The position numbers and the translations under genes are program-made. A stretch of DNA of 64,000 nucleotides from Rhopalosiphum padi. Taxonomy: Eukaryota > Arthropoda > Insecta > Hemiptera > Aphididae. This document shows, one piece after another, positions 50,330 to 62,867 of this stretch. Where the stretch lies: the NCBI RefSeq assembly GCF_020882245.1, contig NC_083597.1:65884152-65948151 (forward strand), given 5' to 3'. Below the pieces are notes generated by a model. It was not told the DNA's origin, searched no databases, and worked only from the letters and a program-made list of their open reading frames with translations. Every line of letters begins with the position of its first letter. Positions within the stretch are counted from its first letter, which is position 1.

Positions 50330-51540
50330 AAAAATTTTTTGAGACAAATGACTTAAGGGGCCACACCAGCATTTGTTTTCTTTGTCTCCCACATAATATA
50401 GGGACAAAGATACTCCGTATTTCCACAATTACGACTTTCTGGTTCACCTTAGGGCAAAAGCACCTATTATATATTTTATAAAGAAGAGTATTTCCTGTGC
50501 ATTGGCCGGATAGATTTTTAATACAGTGGTTGTTGCTTATTGTAATCACGGTTAATGTTATCTAAAACTATAATTACGGGCCGGATATATACTTATATGT
50601 GTAAATTATGTCGGTTATTATAAATAATATCTATATCCGTGGTTATTATAATCAATACGCAGTATAATGTTATCAATTTGAGGTCATAAAATCGACTTTA
50701 TGTACAAGAAATTGTTTTAAACATAGAGGTTTTGCAGAAAGTATCGAGTAGGAGGAAGAAGAAGAATATGAAGAAATAGACTTAGATTTTAAAAATTGGT
50801 TGAAAATGATGAAAATATACCTTTCACATCAAATTTTACCGAAAAAGATATTTATATGCTTTAATACAAACATTTAAACTTGAAGAAATTGAGCTTTAGC
50901 CACAAACGTATACCTACTGAAAAACCTCTAAGTTCTTTTGAAATGAGAGAGGCCCTACAAGTATTACGAAGAGGAATACAACATCACTCGTCAAATTTTG
51001 AATTAAATTATAAACATGAACATTTTATTAATGATCTTTTAATGATAAAAAAAAAAAAGACATCAATAAATTTTTTTTTGAAAAAAATTTTTAACAATTT
51101 TAAATTTTGTATATCTACCCACAAACTTTAAAATTTAAATAGTAATAAATTATAATTTTTGTTAATAACTATGTGTGTATTAAATTTGATACAACATAAC
51201 ATAATTTTTTTTTTTTATTTAAGGTATGTTTTATTTTTTTCAACTTTCGTCTTTCGTTTAGTGTTATCAATCGGATTATATAATCAATTATGTCCCTTAC
51301 CAAAGTGATTACATTAAGCGGCGACCACCGTATTTACATTTTTGAATAATTTATTAATGGTTAAAAATAATTGAAATTATTTTAAATTAAAACATGCTCA
51401 TATTTATAAAAAATGTAAATATTAAAAATCTATCAGTCCAATGCACAGGAAATACTCTTCTTTATAAAATACATAATAGGTGCTTTTTAAAACTAGGACT
51501 TACGACTACGAGTATTTATTCTATAATTATATAACTTATA
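50330..51540. mobile_element. Degenerate DNA transposon with inverted repeats, possibly pogo/Tigger-like
   Basis: Inverted arms of about 64 bp face each other at 50456-50519 and 51424-51488 (both contain AAGCACCTATTAT-like and AAGAAGAGTATTTCCTGTGC words), about 0.9 kb apart. Between them, at about 50755-51075, a frameshifted acidic stretch (EEEEYEEIDLDF) is followed by a helical segment with EMREALQVLRRGIQ. This resembles the acidic tail and C-terminus of pogo/Tigger transposases. The DDE core is absent, so the assignment is tentative. Confidence 0.4.
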
Positions 51541-52582
51541 AGAGGACACCATACCAAAACAAAAATGTAACAATGCTCCAGAGATTGTGTTATTTATAAA
51601 GTATAAAATAATAAAAAGATTATACTTTTTGTTGTCTAACATATCATTAAATAATTTAAAAATAATTATGAATTAATGAATGTCAATAATTTATTGATTT
51701 TTTTTATTTGAACATTGAAGATTAGACCTGTGTTTATTGGAAATAAAATGATAAATGTAAGCCTACTAAGCCTTAAAAGTCAATCTACATTCATAGTACA
51801 GACTACAGAATGCAGTAGCGCAACTAGTACTGACAGAATGGTAATATCTTACAAAGTAGGTACACATGAATTATTATCAACCACAAAGAAGCAGACACGA
51901 AAATTCTATTTACAAAAGTATTTTAAATGCTACGAAGTATTCAAAGTAGGCTCTTAAAAAATATGCTGTAGGAAGCTAATGGTTTTTTTTTCCATATTTT
52001 TTTGGAAAAATATTTCTGAAAATAGTATTAACAAAAAAGTATTAAAACATAATAAAAAAGCGTTTTATAAAAATTAATTTTGATGTAATTTTAAAAAAAT
52101 GTAGTTTTAAATATCTGATGGCAACAAAACATAGTAAAAATTATCACTTTTAGAACAGTGTATTACTTATGGTTCTACAATATTATTAATGAATTCGTAG
52201 CACTTGAAATACGATCGCATTATTTTTAATTCAATTAGACGGATATGACGTCCTACATTTTGTGTATAGGACATCTAAATACTCCTTTTTTATTTTTAGA
52301 TCCGCATCTACACCTGCTTATATGTAATTATAGAGGTGTAGATAATATTGATAGGCATAAAGGCAGCGGTACTAACCTAACTTATGATAATATTATAGTA
52401 GCCCTATCTAAGGTTGTACTTACTGTCTTACTTGTTAATTGTAACAGGTGCCTATGCCGCATATGAGTAAACATTTAGGACCTAAACTTTGTCATCGGAA
52501 TCGTCAAAAACCAATTTTTAGAATTTCCTTTTATTTAAATGATACAACTGCAATAGTTTAACTACTACGCGATTTTTTCGAT
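51541..52582. other. Unassigned AT-rich sequence
   Basis: Open frames at 51715-51957 and 52245-52466 are short, unlike known proteins as far as I can judge, and lie between transposon remnants. I see no splice context or homology for either. Confidence 0.4.
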
Positions 52583-53576
52583 AATTTTTTTTTTAAACAT
52601 ATGTATTTCAACGAGTTAAAAACGATGGTGCGAAAATGAATTTGCGCAAATCATTTTGAAAATTATATCTTTTCAAAGTTTACGATTTTACGTTTTAACA
52701 CATGCGCATGACGCTGTAATTTACTACCGCGCGTTGCGTCTATAACATATATTTCAATTTTTTTTTACATATTTATGTATCATGAATATTATGATATTAT
52801 GAATGATGGTGAAATCATAACACGATCGACTGCCCTAGTTTACAACAGCTCTTATTGGTCATAGTCCGTAGGGGGTGACTAATTTTCTTATTTTACTAGT
52901 AGGTTAGGATAACATGTTAGAGTGTTAGGTTACTAGCTGCCCGAATGACAGGTCTCCCCCCCCCCAGGTTGGCTATTTTAGTCCCAGAGAGGTTTGGTGG
53001 CTGAGTCCCCATCCAACTCAAGTTATGGAGGACCGAGTTTGGCGACCGGAGCTGATAGGCGAAGGAAGTCACAATACTTGATATTTAACTGTTAACAGGT
53101 GTTTACTTTGAAACCTAAATAAAATCATTTGAACGCGAGAGTACTGGAGATATACACATATAATCACAGAATGTTGAGATCGCGATAATTGCGATTTAAT
53201 TTATATTTGTCTACCCCGAGTACTCAATATTTTCTGTTTGATAATAACCTATTTACCTCATGGCTCATTTAATATAAATAATATAATTATAAGCTTGATG
53301 TTATTACTCATTACTCACGGAATACGTTATTTAGTGTTTATACTTCCCTGTATAAATTATAATGTATATTTTTGATTGACCTTCGATTTATTTATTTAAA
53401 AAAAAAATGGAAAATCCGTTATAGACGGCAATAAAGTACAGTGTTGTGCGCATGCGTAAAAACGTAAAATCGTAAACTTTAGAAGGAATAACTTCCAAAA
53501 TAATGATTTGCGCAGATTCGTTTTTGCGCCATCATTCTTATCTCATTGAAATACATGTTTCAAAAAAAAAAAATTA
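52583..53576. mobile_element. Non-autonomous DNA element with about 160-bp inverted repeats
   Basis: The arms at about 52583-52746 and 53418-53576 are imperfect inverted copies. Shared words include GTTTACGATTTTACGTTTT, CATGCGCA and GCGCAAATCAT, each read on opposite strands. The roughly 0.67-kb interior carries a C-run with GC-rich sequence near 52950-53060 and no open frame. The outer borders are uncertain because AT-rich sequence continues on both sides. Confidence 0.65.
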
Positions 53577-53639
53577 CTGGTTTTTAAATTAACTTCAAAT
53601 AATTCCAGAAATACTAAACAATGTGAGGTTATTTCGACA

Positions 53640-54020
53640 TTAAGAGGGCGTCACACCCGCATGTGTTGTCTCTGTCTTACAAGTACGTAACACAGCAAAT
53701 TTAGGCTCAGCAGATCACGTTTAGTTTCGTCAGTTTAAAAATTAGAGTGAATCGACCTATTATGAAACTTGATGATAAGAACATTATCTGTGTTTGTAAG
53801 TTGGTTTTTTACGATAGTTCAATTTTTTAGCAAGTTATGCGTATATAACATAGCGTAAATTAAAAATGCTCATAACTCACTTAAAAACTTAATAATCGTA
53901 AAAAACTAACATACAAACATAGATAATGTTCTTACTATCAAGTTTCGTAATAGGTTTATTCACTCTAATTTTTAAACTAAAGGAGCTAAACGTGATCTAC
54001 TGATCATAAAATGTTAAGGT
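53640..54020. mobile_element. Foldback (palindromic) MITE
   Basis: A long palindrome covers roughly 53708-54004. Left-arm words such as CAGATCACGTTTAG, AAAAATTAGAGTGAAT and GATAAGAACATTATCTGTG recur in reverse complement in the right arm, with the centre near 53848 and about 145 bp per arm. A side sequence, TTAAGAGGGCGTCACACCCG, precedes it, and a similar TTAAGGGGCCACACCAGC lies at 50353. The transcript of either strand would form a near-perfect hairpin. Non-coding. Confidence 0.75.
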
Positions 54021-54788
54021 TAAAGCACTCACGCGTAAGTTCCTAAAAATTAAGTGTTGCAAATATGTATTCCATATTTCCTATATATTTTATACAAAAT
54101 TTAATTATTATATACACCCTATTTAAAGAGATTAGTATTCAGAGGAGCACAATAATTATGGTAAATTATACTATAGACTATATAGAGTTAAGAGTATAAA
54201 TAATACGTATTAGTAATTTAATTATAGCGGGCGTGTTTCAGTTTTCAATAACCTAACTTACCTAATCAGTAATATATAATACATATTACATATACTATAT
54301 AGTTACATAACTACATTGCTATATAGGTATGTATATTTGTTACTAATTTAACAAAAGTGCGTCATTTCGAGGTCAATATTATTATTATTAGGAACACTTC
54401 ACTTAAAAATGTATAAAGCATGAAACAAAAGAAATGATAGACGAGATTATAATATTTTCATTATGGGCGCCATAGCGGGCAGGTAGGTAATATATTATAT
54501 AGTGGTTGTAGTTAAGCACAGGGTTAAACTATAGAAGATATTAATTATCTAAATCTGTATAGTACCTTAAACCTATATGGCTATAATATTCTGTGGTTAG
54601 GTTTTCTACTACGACTGTAACATTTTCTATCGTGTGTACTGTGTAGTAATTTAGTAATTATCGATAATCAAACCCAAAAAATAATTAACCACGATAATTA
54701 TTACTATAGTTTGTTAAGTATAACTATTGTTATTTACTAGAAAATAACGTTATTTTGATGTATAATATTTACTGTAACATATATTATA

Positions 54789-55562
54789 TAGAATGATTCT
54801 CGAAGTATGCCTCATTTTTCATCCTTCACTAATACATTTGTTCAAGAGGCCTGTACCTATTATTGAGGGGTAGACAATTATCTCTCCTCAGTAAAACTTT
54901 AAAAACGTTTCATTTTTTTTTTTTTAATTTAAATATTATAAAGTAAAGCTTTTTTTAAATATGTACCTATCTATATTCTATGTCGTGTCATTGATTTGTT
55001 AGAAATAAAATTAAATATTAAGTTTATATACCATTATTGTATATATGAGGTTAGTGACTCTTATATGATTTTAAAAATGGTAGTAATGATATATCATCAT
55101 AAAATAGAATAAATGTAATACTTTTATCTATTCTGTATTACCGTTATACTATTTATACTCGTATTATTATTAATTTAGAGTTAAAAATAACAGTATGTCC
55201 ACTTATATTAAAAAATGTATAACTATACACTATACGTAGACGAATAAGTTATGCCTTAACAATTACCAATATACGCCCTATCATCTACTGTGAAAAAATT
55301 CAAACATAATAACATTTATATGTAACTCAGTTTAATCACTCAGAATTCATTTTTTCTACAAATTTCAATTTAATTACGTCAACATATTTTAAAATAAAAA
55401 ACTGTTTTTATATGAAAAAAATAAAGTTTATATGAGACATTTTAAATAACATAAAATGTTCATTTATTTGAAAATATGTATTTTTAAGATTCTAAAAAAT
55501 TAGAATATTAATAAATATATTATATGAGTATAGACCAGGAACATACTTGATTAATCACCCTA
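54789..55562. mobile_element. Tc1/mariner-type MITE, related to 88-882
   Basis: The left end TATAGAATGATTCTCGAAGT and the right end, on the minus strand, TATAGGGTGATTAATCAAGT are imperfect inverted repeats of about 25 bp flanked by TA. Length and end motif match the element at 88-882, though decay is greater. No open frame. Confidence 0.6.
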
Positions 55563-55659
55563 TAAGTATATATACTATAATATACTGTATAGTATTCTTG
55601 CAACATCATGTATATTATATAATATTATATAATTATTTTATACCAATTTTGTATTCATT

Positions 55660-55800
55660 CAAGCTTTGAGATTGAGAGCATTGAGAGCCATCAGGGGGCT
55701 GAGACGCTGAGTGCTTACTGCAGCAGCTGACATAAAACAGTTGTTCTCGCCACTTCATCGCTCAACCAACCGACAATCCCAATGACGAGTGACCATTGTC
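55660..55800. promoter_or_regulatory. Unassigned GC-richer island
   Basis: About 140 bp of balanced composition (GCCATCAGGGGGCTGAGACG, CAGCAGCTGACATAAAACAG) within AT-rich sequence. It contains an E-box, CAGCTG. No frame or splice pattern is convincing, so it is either a promoter or non-coding exon of an unseen gene, or old transposon sequence. Confidence 0.3.
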
Positions 55801-58740
55801 AAAATTGTAATTATTCCTACTTGTAAGAGTAGATTATAAATTAATAAATTATAATATAATATAATAATTTCATACACATGTGTGATTCTTGCCTTCTATT
55901 AGTATACGACCACGTGAATGTTCTATGATATTGTTTGTACATGACCTGGGACCTGTCACCTTTGGCTGATTTTCTTTTTTTAGTAACCTATAGAAATAGA
56001 GACCGAACGACGTAAAGACGCAATTTGAATTTATTCCGATTGCGCCATGCTAAAGCTAAACAATTTATTACACATATATAAATACTAAATAAGGATACAG
56101 TACTTAGCTCTTGCAGGTGTCCTGCTAGTTTATAAAGGTACTTTTAATTGTTACATGCGCCTATGCTGGTATACTCTATATTTTGCAGTGATGTTGGCGT
56201 AAACAAGAACATATTATTTAACAATCGAATCCATACGCTAGGGGAAGGGGCAAAATATATTAGAATATTAGATTCTGAATGGAGCGATGAATATATTGAA
56301 TTTAAAATGATTTATGTTGGTTTTTTTTGTCTGTTAACACATTTTAGGCAGTGAAAATGGTTTCTGGTAAAAATTGGATCTATCTGGTACTTAGATGGTT
56401 TGAAAGAAAAAAACTTCCTACAAGTACCAACATTTTATAATCGAAAAATACAAAAAAAAAAACTAATGAAAAATGGGGAATTTTATGCAAATCAAATTGT
56501 TTTTGAGTTATTTATAGACATTACAAATTTTAAATTATTTTTCTATAAAATGTCGATTAAAAATTATTTACCGGTTCAAAATTTTAGAAAATTTAATTTA
56601 AGATCCCATATAACTTTTTCTTATATCTGTTTAAAAATATATTGAAAATAAATAGGTACAATTTTTGTTTTATTTGCATTTGAAATAAGAATTTAAACGA
56701 AAATTCATAAAAACTTTCCTTTTTATATCTAAGTACTAGATAGTAATAGTATATTATTAGAATTTTACTATTTACAGACTGAAGGTATATTTAATATTTA
56801 TGGAAAAAAGTTATTTCATTTTGAATTAAATAAATTGATATAGGCAACATGGTATAATTATATATTCTTATAATACGTAACTAAATACTAAGAATAAAAT
56901 AAATACAATATTTTTGGAAAAATTATATCAGCTTACTGCAATACTATAGTATATACACTAATACTAAAAGTAAATTAAATGAATTTAATAGCTATGTGTA
57001 TCAAAAAAACTTACCATAAAATATATTTATGTAATGATATAGCCATATAGCCATCATGTAAGCGGCTGACTATCTTCTTCGGTCATAAATCAAAATTGTT
57101 TTATATATACAATGATAAATATCATTGAATTAAAATTTAACACATCCATAACTGTGACCCATGTACAGCACAGCGGTACCGCACTTGCTTACCTTTATTA
57201 TATTACAGTAGGTTTACTTATTTTTTCAAAAACGTTAGATTATTTTATTATTTTATTATTTAATTATTATTATAATTATGTAGTATATATTTATATATTA
57301 TATTGTATTATTGTTATAAGTGTTATAAGTTATAACCTTCTGACTCAACAGTCAACACCATCTTTTATCAGTTTATCACTCTAACATAAACCATAAAACA
57401 GTGTGTCAGTGTTTATAGGTGCATGATATAAATAGGTAATAGGTAAATCTACGGATTATTTAGAAAATGTCATTGCGCATAGTAAAATAATATTGGTACG
57501 TAGAAGTTTTAAGTCTCAACGAATAATGTACCTATTTAAATTTTAACAAAATAGTTAACATCGTTATTCGTCGTTTAAGCATGTGATTTTAATATTTTAT
57601 CTTCAAATCACTTATAATGCCTATATAAATATGAATATAATGAATATATCACAATAATATGAATTACATACAACTATACGAGGAACTTGGTATTAAATGT
57701 TTAAGTCTTAACCACGGTTATCTACTAGAGTAGATAACCGTGGTCTTAACTTAGCAAACATTTTTATCGACAATAATAAAAATAAATAAATAAATTCCTC
57801 ATCCAAATGTTTTGAAAATCGAACTATGTATAATGTATATAGAAAATGATAATAAAAATATTTAATGAATAAGTATTTTAAGTATCTTTCGCTTTCGTTT
57901 TTAAATCATAAATTCATAAGTCATAACAATATATCAATAAATTTTGTTAGGAGAAAAAATATCGTAAAAATTTGAACTTCAGACGCTCAAAAAATGAATG
58001 CGACTTCCCAGTTAACTTTTTTTTATAACAGTTAGAAAAACTTATAAGAAATATTGTGTTAAATTTTTTAGTTTGTGATAAATAAAAATATATGCTGTTT
58101 TAAACATTACGTATATACATTTCTAGTATTACTAAATAACTTAGTTATATTATTAAAATTAAAGTTATTTACGAATTGTTAATTGATTTGTAGTTATTTT
58201 TTTTTATTACGTTTTAAGAATAAATATTTTATGCTATTGTGTGAGCTGTGAGTATAGCGACGGCAATATTATTTATGTCGTGGTCATTTGAACCGTTTGG
58301 ATGAAACCAATCTCTAAATTAGAAATAATAATAATATATTGAATATTATAACTATGCTAATTCATGCTGTCATTTTATTTTTTACGAGATAAAAATGTTT
58401 ATGATTATAGTTGAGGCCTGAGGGTATTTGAAAAAAAGTAACGTGACTTAGATACCTACTAAAATTAATTGAAATTTTAAAATTAACTATAACTATTGTC
58501 TTAGTTTTTTTTTAAGGATAACTTAACTCATACTAGTTACAAAAATTGGTTAACTTGCCCAGTTTTTAATTTTGTCATCTCAAAAGTACAAACTATATCC
58601 AATTTGATATCAAAAATCACCCTCAAAGTTGAAAATAAAATAATAAAATAAAACCCACCTAAAATACATTAATTTCATTGCTCTGCGCTCAATAATTGAG
58701 ATAAGATAGAAAAAATATTATTTATTCATCGTATACAATG
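55801..58740. other. Gene-free AT-rich stretch
   Basis: Frames at 56148-56354, 56400-56645 and 57112-57384 have noise-like composition. The one structured feature is the palindrome at 57711-57744. Confidence 0.5.
57711..57744. repeat. Near-perfect 34-bp palindrome
   Basis: Two 16-bp arms, ACCACGGTTATCTACT and AGTAGATAACCGTGGT, separated by the 2 bases AG. The only notable structured signal in a 3-kb AT-rich stretch. It may be the fused end of an excised transposon or a protein-binding site. Confidence 0.85.
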
Positions 58741-58749
58741 TAAGTACAA

Positions 58750-59094
58750 CAAGAGTCAGCCACTAACTTTATTATGTAATGGGTCTTATTTTTTAAATTT
58801 TTTTAACGAGGGTCACATGCCCACATTAATATTCGAAAATACACAGAAACAGGTATAAAAAATTAGATTAAATTTTATAAAAATTCTCAGATTCATATAT
58901 ATTATACATAATAATTATATATTTTTTATTATTAGGTTATATATTATACTGCTAATTAAATAATTTATCAAATTGACAGAATTAAATGATGTGTAAATTA
59001 AAGAATTTAAGAATTATTTAAATTTATTCGTGAGTTATACAAATTGCTTCATGGGCCGTGGCCCTTGGTTAGGTTAGCCACTCGTCAACCCCTG
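58750..59094. mobile_element. hAT-type MITE with imperfect TSD
   Basis: The left end is CAAGAGTCAGCCACTAAC and the right end, on the minus strand, CAGGGGTTGACGAGTGGCTA, which is the classic CAGGGGTxGGCAA type of hAT end. The flanking 8-mers AAGTACAA and ATCTACAA agree at 6 of 8 positions, consistent with an aged target duplication. Non-coding. Confidence 0.55.
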
Positions 59095-59199
59095 ATCTAC
59101 AAGTATATGTTAATAACTTGATCAATTAAAAATGTAATTAGAAAAAAAGTATGTATACATTATTGAAGATCACCTTGTATAATTAAGTATTCGTTTCTT

Positions 59200-59400
59200 G
59201 TAGACATTGACGTCGCGGTCAGTATAAAGTATTGAACAGGTCGTCGGTCGTCGATTTGTTGTATAAGCTACAACAATGTGCATTTCAAGGGCATCTGTAA
59301 ATAATATTCAACACTTGTAAGAACCAGTTGGAATCAATCCGTATTCCGTAGCCTACAGCAGTACAGTGTAGTGAGTGTTCCGGTTTTGCTTCATTTCCGG
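59200..59400 (+). promoter_or_regulatory. Promoter-like island
   Basis: The sequence contains TTGACGTCGCGGTCAGTAT, followed by GTCGTCGGTCGTCG. TCAGT is the arthropod initiator word and the CpG-rich sequence downstream resembles a core promoter. An ATG in good context (CAACAATGTGC, 59276) opens only 14 codons. No downstream exon is assigned; it could drive the small gene at 60273. Confidence 0.3.
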
Positions 59401-59940
59401 TATTCTTATATGTTTAACAAAATATAATTTCAATTAAAACTATTGTAGTATAGGTGCATATTTATTTTACAATAGTTACTCACAAAATAATTCACTCCAT
59501 CTATTATAACCATTAAACTGTTAACTGACCATTTGGGTGTGTATTATACTTACGTTTTATATCTTTATGCTATATCTTGAGACCATGTTCCTCTCTCCGC
59601 CGTTTTTCGGTCAATGTTATTATATAAGTAAGGTATATATTTTCAAAACTCTACATAAATATAAATGTGCACTTCTCACTGGTTAAAATCTTTGTAGGCG
59701 CCCTTGTTCGAGGATATGAGTGTATGATATGATATACTATATGACTATATGAGTCGCCAATTTTGCGCATTATTCCCACCATCGATACCGACGGACGACG
59801 ATACCTACTAGTTTAACTATGGTAGGATGGCTTATGTGTATGGCGTCTAGGGATTTGGGATTAGGCCGGATGCACAGAAATACAGAATTGTCGTGTTTTT
59901 TTTCTAAATAAAGTACAGTATGTCTTGAAAATTGACAAAG

Positions 59941-60060
59941 AATCTATCTATATATAGTCTATCTATTTGACTATTTATATAAAATCCAAATACTGACTCA
60001 CTGATCGCTATATCTCAAAAACTACTCAACGTACGCACTTGAAATTTGAAATAGTGGCAG
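59941..60060 (+). mobile_element. Helitron-like 5' end (fragment)
   Basis: TCTATCTATATATAGTCTAT followed by ACTGACTCACTGATCGCTAT and CTCAAAAACTACTCAACG is the typical layout of insect Helitron 5' termini (TC start, TA-rich, then a CTCAAAAAC...GAAATTTG block). It is joined directly to unrelated sequence, so only the end survives. Confidence 0.45.
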
Positions 60061-60075
60061 TGCTGCGCTAACCAT

Positions 60076-60204
60076 CAGTGGTGCCTTAAGGTAATTATAT
60101 TGGAGCTCTTAATAATAGGTGGATATTGAGGGGAGCTTTAGGAGCATTTTTTCCACCCTATAAGGAACTTTCCCTAATTGTCCCCCCCCCTTTGCACGGC
60201 TCTG
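60076..60204. mobile_element. Possible hAT-type MITE without clear TSD
   Basis: Starts CAGTGGTGCCTTAAGG and ends CCTTTGCACGGCTCTG, imperfect inverted repeats of the hAT type, with a C-run near the right end. The flanking 8-mers do not match, so borders or identity may be wrong. Confidence 0.3.
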
Positions 60205-60272
60205 AATAGCGGTTCCTCTAATAGTCTAATATAATTATACTTTCAGCGTGCAATAAGAAAGGATTTTGAAAA

Positions 60273-60569
60273 ATGTCGTGTTTTAATAATCTAATACGTT
60301 TTGTGCGGCACGGCAAGACGGCCCGCGGGTTTCCAGGTACAATTTATCCTTTTTGTCCGTCAATTTTGTGTTTGATAACGGTGTGTAGATATGAATTGTT
60401 CATCGATAAAAATAATCTTACGCATAGCGCTAGCGCCTATACCTTGACTGGCAATACTCCTTATACATTATACAAAAGAATAGGCCTTTTTATGTTCCAA
60501 TTTTGAGACGACATTATTTTACTTTTTACCAATTTTTTTTTCACAGATATGTTCCAAATGCTCTTCTGA
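60273..60569 (+). CDS. Candidate two-exon micropeptide (28 aa)
   Basis: Exon 1 runs from ATG 60273 (AAAAATGTCG context) to 60336, where CCAG/GTACAA is a plausible donor. A strong acceptor (TTTTTTTTCACAG) at 60546 opens exon 2, which continues in frame for seven codons to a TGA at 60567-60569. The predicted peptide begins MSCFNNLIRFVRHGKTARGF and ends PDMFQMLF. It is basic, without acidic residues for its first 21 positions, like a mitochondrial presequence. The AATAAA near 60744 could end the message. The intron is 210 bp. I do not recognise the product. Alternatively exon 1 belongs to a longer gene with exons I have not found. Confidence 0.4.
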
Positions 60570-62780
60570 GTGTCACCGCGTCACCCGATTTTTCATTTTT
60601 TTTGTCTGATTTGAGGGAGAGAGGTTTTTTTATTTAAAGGTTACGGTTTTTTAGCGTGTCTCACATGGACAATTATACGTAGTATACTAGTATTTTCTTT
60701 AATTGGAATACCAAACCATTTATACATATTTTATGCACCACAAAATAAAACGCTTAATGTGGTATACTAAGAGGTTTTGACTTAAATATTAATAAATAAA
60801 GTTAAATTATACAAATTATAATTATAATTATATATAGAATCATTAGAATCATGTGTAAATATTATTATTATTATTTATTTTTAATTTAGCTACTATACTA
60901 ATATTTAACACCTGATTAATTATTAATGTTTTTCTTCTTTAAAACACAACTGTCAACTATGTGTGCTTATTTAAGAATTTCATTTAGAGAAAATAAATCG
61001 GCACACGGACGAAGCCGTATAAGTCGATTCGCTATAGTTCTAAAATGCTCATTGCTCAATAATAAACTGTATATTTTGTACAAACATTTCTCATAAATCT
61101 TTAAAACTATAAACATAAGCTATGCCACTTATAGCTCCCTTAATTATAATAACGGTATGGGCGTAGTCAATGGAAATGTTAACACATCCAGAGCCAGACA
61201 TCCTATTCGAGTCTTCGATAAGTAATGTGACGTGTATAAATCTTTGGTTAGACTAATTAAGTTAGAAACATAAGGTATTAAAGCTACCTATATGCGAAAA
61301 GGAAATGTGTTCAAATATTTACCGATTTCTACAAATATTATATACCTTACACTACAATAATTGTCTATACAGTAATAACGTTACATTACATACTATAGTG
61401 CGAATGTTTTTATGTCTAAAAAAGCTAAAACTACTTTTAATCTATGATCTATAAAAATAATTCTCCATCATCTCCCAACCACGAAATAAGAATCATGTAG
61501 TAAACTAATAAACTATTATAAATAGCACCATAGTTAATAAGTGCCAAGTGGTATATGTCTATATATATAGTAGACCTAGGTGGAAGTAGGTACCTAATAC
61601 CTATTTATGTATCAATATTAAATCGGTGCCGTAGAAGCGTTATACTTTACTTATAATTATCAATGCTACAAAATATCTGGTTTTTTTTAATATTGATGTC
61701 TATCTATTCAGTATTAGTTAAATTAAACTGCAAAAGAACTAGTCATAAGAAAAATAATATAAAATCAATCATTTAAGTTCGAACAGTACTTTAATACTTA
61801 TTGATATATAAAAAGCAAGACCAAACTTTTGCCATTAAAATCAGCTAGCTTTCTGCGACTTTGCTTTGTTTTGAAGATTTAGTAAATTAGTAAGTTAAAA
61901 TTAAAATTAAGTCTAAGTTACAATAGTTACGGTAATACCTAACAGCTAACACCATTGATTTTAAAATCAATGCTAATAGCTTATACAGTTATACCTACCT
62001 ATATACTATAACCGTGTATTCCTTAAATTCGAACAAATATTACTTTACCATATTGTTAGAATGTTTGGTGTTCAAAATACAGTAAGTGACAAGTGTGTAA
62101 TACCTAAACCTAACTACCTTTAGAAATTGGCCAGATATTATATTTTTAATACATATATGGTTATATTTTGAAATCGTCTAGCTATAACACGTAACTAAAC
62201 GAAATAATATAAAGTAAGTACCCATTAATACATTTTTTTGTTATTTTAGGTTTTAGGACTTTAGGTACGAGGTTCTTATGTATAATTATAAACCAAATGC
62301 TGACTGTTTAGAATCCTAAAAAATGTAGTATAGAACTCGTAGAAGACGATAATCGAAAATTAAATAATATCCATTAAAAATACATTAACCGTATGTAAAT
62401 TTGGTAATGCCATGAGTAACTATATCTATAATAGTATAAATTATAATACTGTAATATGTATAATTAATTTTAAAAGAATTGTACCTTTATGTTTTGCAAA
62501 CATTATTAAAACAGTTGGTTCCTGCATAGGGTGTTTTATATTTTGTATCGTTTACATCTTAATAGCATTTACCATTGTCCTGTAATCAATGACATTACGT
62601 TTTACAATGTGACGTAGATATAATTTGTTAATTGTGATAATACATTTTATGATTTGAATAAACATTAAATTTGCATTTTTAATGAAATAATAAAAATTAA
62701 ATAGTTGACCAAGGTAATTCATTACGCCTTGAGTTAGATGTTTAAAATAACCGATAGAGGGAGCTACTAGCTCAAAACAA
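60570..62780. other. Gene-free AT-rich stretch
   Basis: No exon or RNA gene is supported. Apart from the polyadenylation-like signals near 60744 I see nothing specific. The minus-strand frame at 62552-62785 is noise. Confidence 0.5.
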
Positions 62781-62795
62781 ATCAAAGTGATAGTA

Positions 62796-62815
62796 TGACG
62801 TCACGGATCACGTCA
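62796..62815. promoter_or_regulatory. Paired CRE/UPRE-like sites upstream of AMFR-like gene
   Basis: A perfect palindromic CRE, TGACGTCA (62796-62803), is followed by CACGTCA (62809-62815). On the minus strand the second site reads TGACGTGA, the core bound by ATF6/XBP1-type factors. They lie about 370 bp before the AMFR-like start codon and just upstream of a likely initiator (TCAGCCAGTTTTATG near 62868). Confidence 0.5.
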
Positions 62816-62867
62816 CATTATTATCATGATGCTGTACTACTGAATTGTTACTACGAACTGTTTTATC

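Noticed and set aside
51715..51957. 80-codon plus-strand frame (MKIRPVFIGNKM...)
   Set aside because: Balanced composition made it tempting, but it starts at a non-ATG codon, has no splice context and lies among transposon debris.
56400..56645. 81-codon Lys/Phe-rich frame
   Set aside because: Codon and residue use is that of AT-rich noise, with no start context or homology.
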